64,000 bases of DNA from Littorina saxatilis (taxonomy: Eukaryota > Mollusca > Gastropoda > Littorinimorpha > Littorinidae), in assembly GCF_037325665.1 (NCBI RefSeq), contig NC_090254.1, forward strand, positions 19,720,588-19,784,587. The letters are read 5' to 3'. The notes beneath the pieces are model-generated. The model was not told where the DNA came from and made no database searches. It saw only the letters and a list, made by a program, of their open reading frames with translations. A program made the position numbers and the translations under genes. Positions 61,961-64,000 of the stretch are shown here, piece by piece. How positions within the stretch are numbered: the first letter of the stretch is position 1; each line of letters starts with the position of its first letter.

Positions 61961-63068
61961 CTGGAAAATACAGAAAATGTATTACTGAGCACATCCAGAC
62001 TTTGCTGTGCACTGATGGGGATATGTTTTGGGTATCGAGAAGAGGGTGTGGGGTGCGGGAAGGTAGGTAGGAGGTAATACTTGTTCTTCACAAGATCAGT
62101 GGGATGGAGAATGGTGGGGGTGATACTGACAGTGACAACTATGAACTAAACTGTAAACCTTATTCTGTAATATTACAGGTGCCATCATTTCTTCCTGTGA
62201 AAACCATTTATTTCATGGATATAATAGATATACTTTCATCATTAAAATTAAAAAGATAATCTTTCATCTTAAAATTAAAAAGACTTCCTCACAAGAACCT
62301 TTCTAACGACATGATATCTTGTTATGCTGCTGATGTGAGCGGCTTTTCTGGAATGTGATGGAAAGTTACTATTTTTTAAATTCAGCATGAGCCAATTCAT
62401 CCCACACACATTCCCTATTTAGCGTTGACACCTTACAGTTTTGTTGAGAAATGTGATGTGAATTCATTCAGAAAATTCTAACTCTGCGCAGGGGCAGTCA
62501 GGGTGTTGGATGTAGAAGTAGGTATCCAAGTACACAGGCGGTATTACAATTTACATTGTAACTCTTATTCCATGTAAAAAAAAAAACTATAAAAAAACAA
62601 CTTGCCAGATCTGTGATTGTGAACCAAGGAAAGGACTGACTGTATTTAAAATAATTCCAGTAATGAGTAAATCTTTCATTCTAGCTATTTCATGTTTTAC
62701 TTTCTTGCATCACAATAGTTCAATGTTCATACAAACAGTATAATGCACTTTATGAGTATAGGGTTGCAACAAACTTTAAGATGGGAAGGAGAGAGAAAAT
62801 AAAGATATTTGTACCATTATGTATATAAAGTACATCATACCAATTACCATGCACAGTATTACTATGCATCTTCAAATACATGTATGAATAATTTCATCTA
62901 CAAAGTACTTGTTATTCAATTTACAAAGAACAAAAGACTGCTGAATGATCTACATCAGTACATGTTTATAGCTTCAGACTACCATCACCAATACCCAATG
63001 TTACATATATTTTACCATACAGATTTGACAAGCAAAAGCTGTAAGTGGTAAAGAAATGTGTAACTTAC
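61961..63068. other. No gene seen, probable intron
   Basis: AT-rich; lies between two candidate minus-strand exons. No intermediate exon could be picked out. Confidence 0.4.
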
Positions 63069-63221
63069 TCTTCAGGAGTAGTCTGTAATGTAAAGCACCA
63101 CGCCAAGTCATCCTGATATCTCTCCAGTACATGTATGCATCCATGTTTAAAGGTAAACTGTTGGAACTGGAAGACAGGAGCTGTATGAATGATGCACATC
63201 ATCTCTGGTTTCTCGGGAGGC
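63069..63221 (-). CDS. Well-formed internal exon, unrecognised gene
   Basis: Acceptor gttgttttcag and GTAAGT donor. One base, 50 codons, two bases. Segments PPEKPEMMCIIHTAPVFQF and FKHGCIHVLERYQDDLAWCF. Only this frame is open. Aromatic and hydrophobic spacing suggests a folded domain; family not recognised. Confidence 0.6.
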
Positions 63222-63599
63222 CTGAAAACAACCATAACAATATTATCATAACTATTAACATGTCTTGAAAATGAAATAAGTACTATTTCAACTTCACTAT
63301 CAGACGATTCAGAGCAAAATCACTCACTAATTCAGTAATTGTTTTGTTTATTCTTTTACAACCATAGTTCATACACTGATACAGCAGCATTTGATTATGT
63401 GCATACAGATTAAAGATCAAGCATTTTCTAAACTTGAGTAAAAAAAAAGAACAGAACAAGCACACACTCTGTGACTCACACTCACAGTCACATCCAGTTA
63501 CTCATTAACACACACATACACAACAGATGAATCTTGCTCAGTTCTACAAAGGCCACGTTTGCTATGGTCATGTCTTGGATTTTAAAAACAATAACTTAC

Positions 63600-63837
63600 C
63601 TGCTTGTTGATCCAAACCGATGATACTAAGTGTAGAACAGTGCGATTCATCGCCAACCTCCCCATTCAAGGCAGACCGTGTCCAAAATCAGCTGTATCAT
63701 TCACATCCCGATTGAATTCTTTCAGAAGGGCAGTCGGTGTTTCAACTTCTTTGTCGGTATATTTCTCTGGTGGACGTGTTGAACTGCCAAATATTAGATT
63801 GTTTTCAATAATATATATCAGTCACGACGGCCGCCAT
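63600..63837 (-). CDS. Candidate first exon with disturbed frame
   Basis: Minus-strand ATG in a good context (aacatggcgg) reads MAAVVTDIYY then stops at a TA-rich run. A neighbouring frame continues (IFGSSTRPPEKYTDKEVE, LLKEFNRDVNDTADFGHG), and a third runs to the GTAAGT donor. The last bases join in phase to the 63221 exon as FGSTSR-PPEK. Two indels at simple sequence, or extra short introns, would explain it; sequencing error is possible. Confidence 0.35.
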
Positions 63838-64000
63838 GTTTTTTGTCATCAATACTATTCATGTACTCCACTAAGGAAGAGCGTTTTATTGTGTCTTAAA
63901 ACCGACTTCTCGGGAAAGTGATCAATCGAATTTTATGGTCCACAAAAACTTGCTTCATATTTTATTTAAGGGCTACTTTTATTTGCCTTTATTTTTATGG

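Overview
The window is eukaryotic, AT-rich and dominated by repeats: short exons with GT/AG borders, very many dinucleotide and tetranucleotide arrays, tRNA-derived SINEs, a CR1/L2-type LINE, TTAA-flanked DNA transposons, MITEs and a large Helentron-like family. The repeat families and gene types fit a mollusc, most likely a marine gastropod of the Littorina kind. That identification is inference from repeat style, not from a search. There are no rRNA genes, no convincing functional tRNA genes, no CRISPR arrays and no recognisable retroviral or LTR elements. A run of exactly 200 N (53801-54000) marks a scaffold join.

The best-supported host gene is an animal haem peroxidase on the minus strand, whose C-terminal part is read in eight phase-compatible exons from 51580 down to the stop codon at 38628. 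It carries the calcium-loop motif, the catalytic Arg with its haem-linking Glu, the proximal His and the LNMQRGRDHG motif. The N-terminal part with the distal His is not visible; it would lie beyond a LINE and the scaffold gap. Its introns hold five Helentron-like copies, SINEs and MITEs. Its 3' UTR holds a SINE abutting the stop codon, itself split by a LINE tail and by a 2.9-kb DNA transposon that carries a small, fully open three-exon gene of unknown function.

Layout: 1-2.4 kb, candidate exons on both strands. 2.7-5.7 kb, nested fold-back elements with a SINE. 8.6-11.7 kb, degraded coding blocks either side of a TTAA transposon. 12-15 kb, a diverged tandem repeat. 16-21.2 kb, an inverted pair of copies of a small unrecognised gene (right copy intact, left copy broken) around a transposase-like ORF remnant. 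21.6-31.6 kb and 39.7-44.2 kb, Helentron-like clusters. 27.2-28.9 kb is repeated inverted at 54.0-55.2 kb and differs by a SINE and a TA array. 29.4-34.5 kb, two related TTAA elements, one of which appears to sit inside an exon. 34.9-38.6 kb, the nested SINE. 38.6-51.6 kb, the peroxidase. 51.9-53.8 kb, LINE. 55-64 kb, small candidate exons of two further genes among SINEs and MITEs.

Most long open frames here are translations of microsatellites or of repeats and were left out. Gene calls rest on splice phase, motifs and reading frame, judged by eye.
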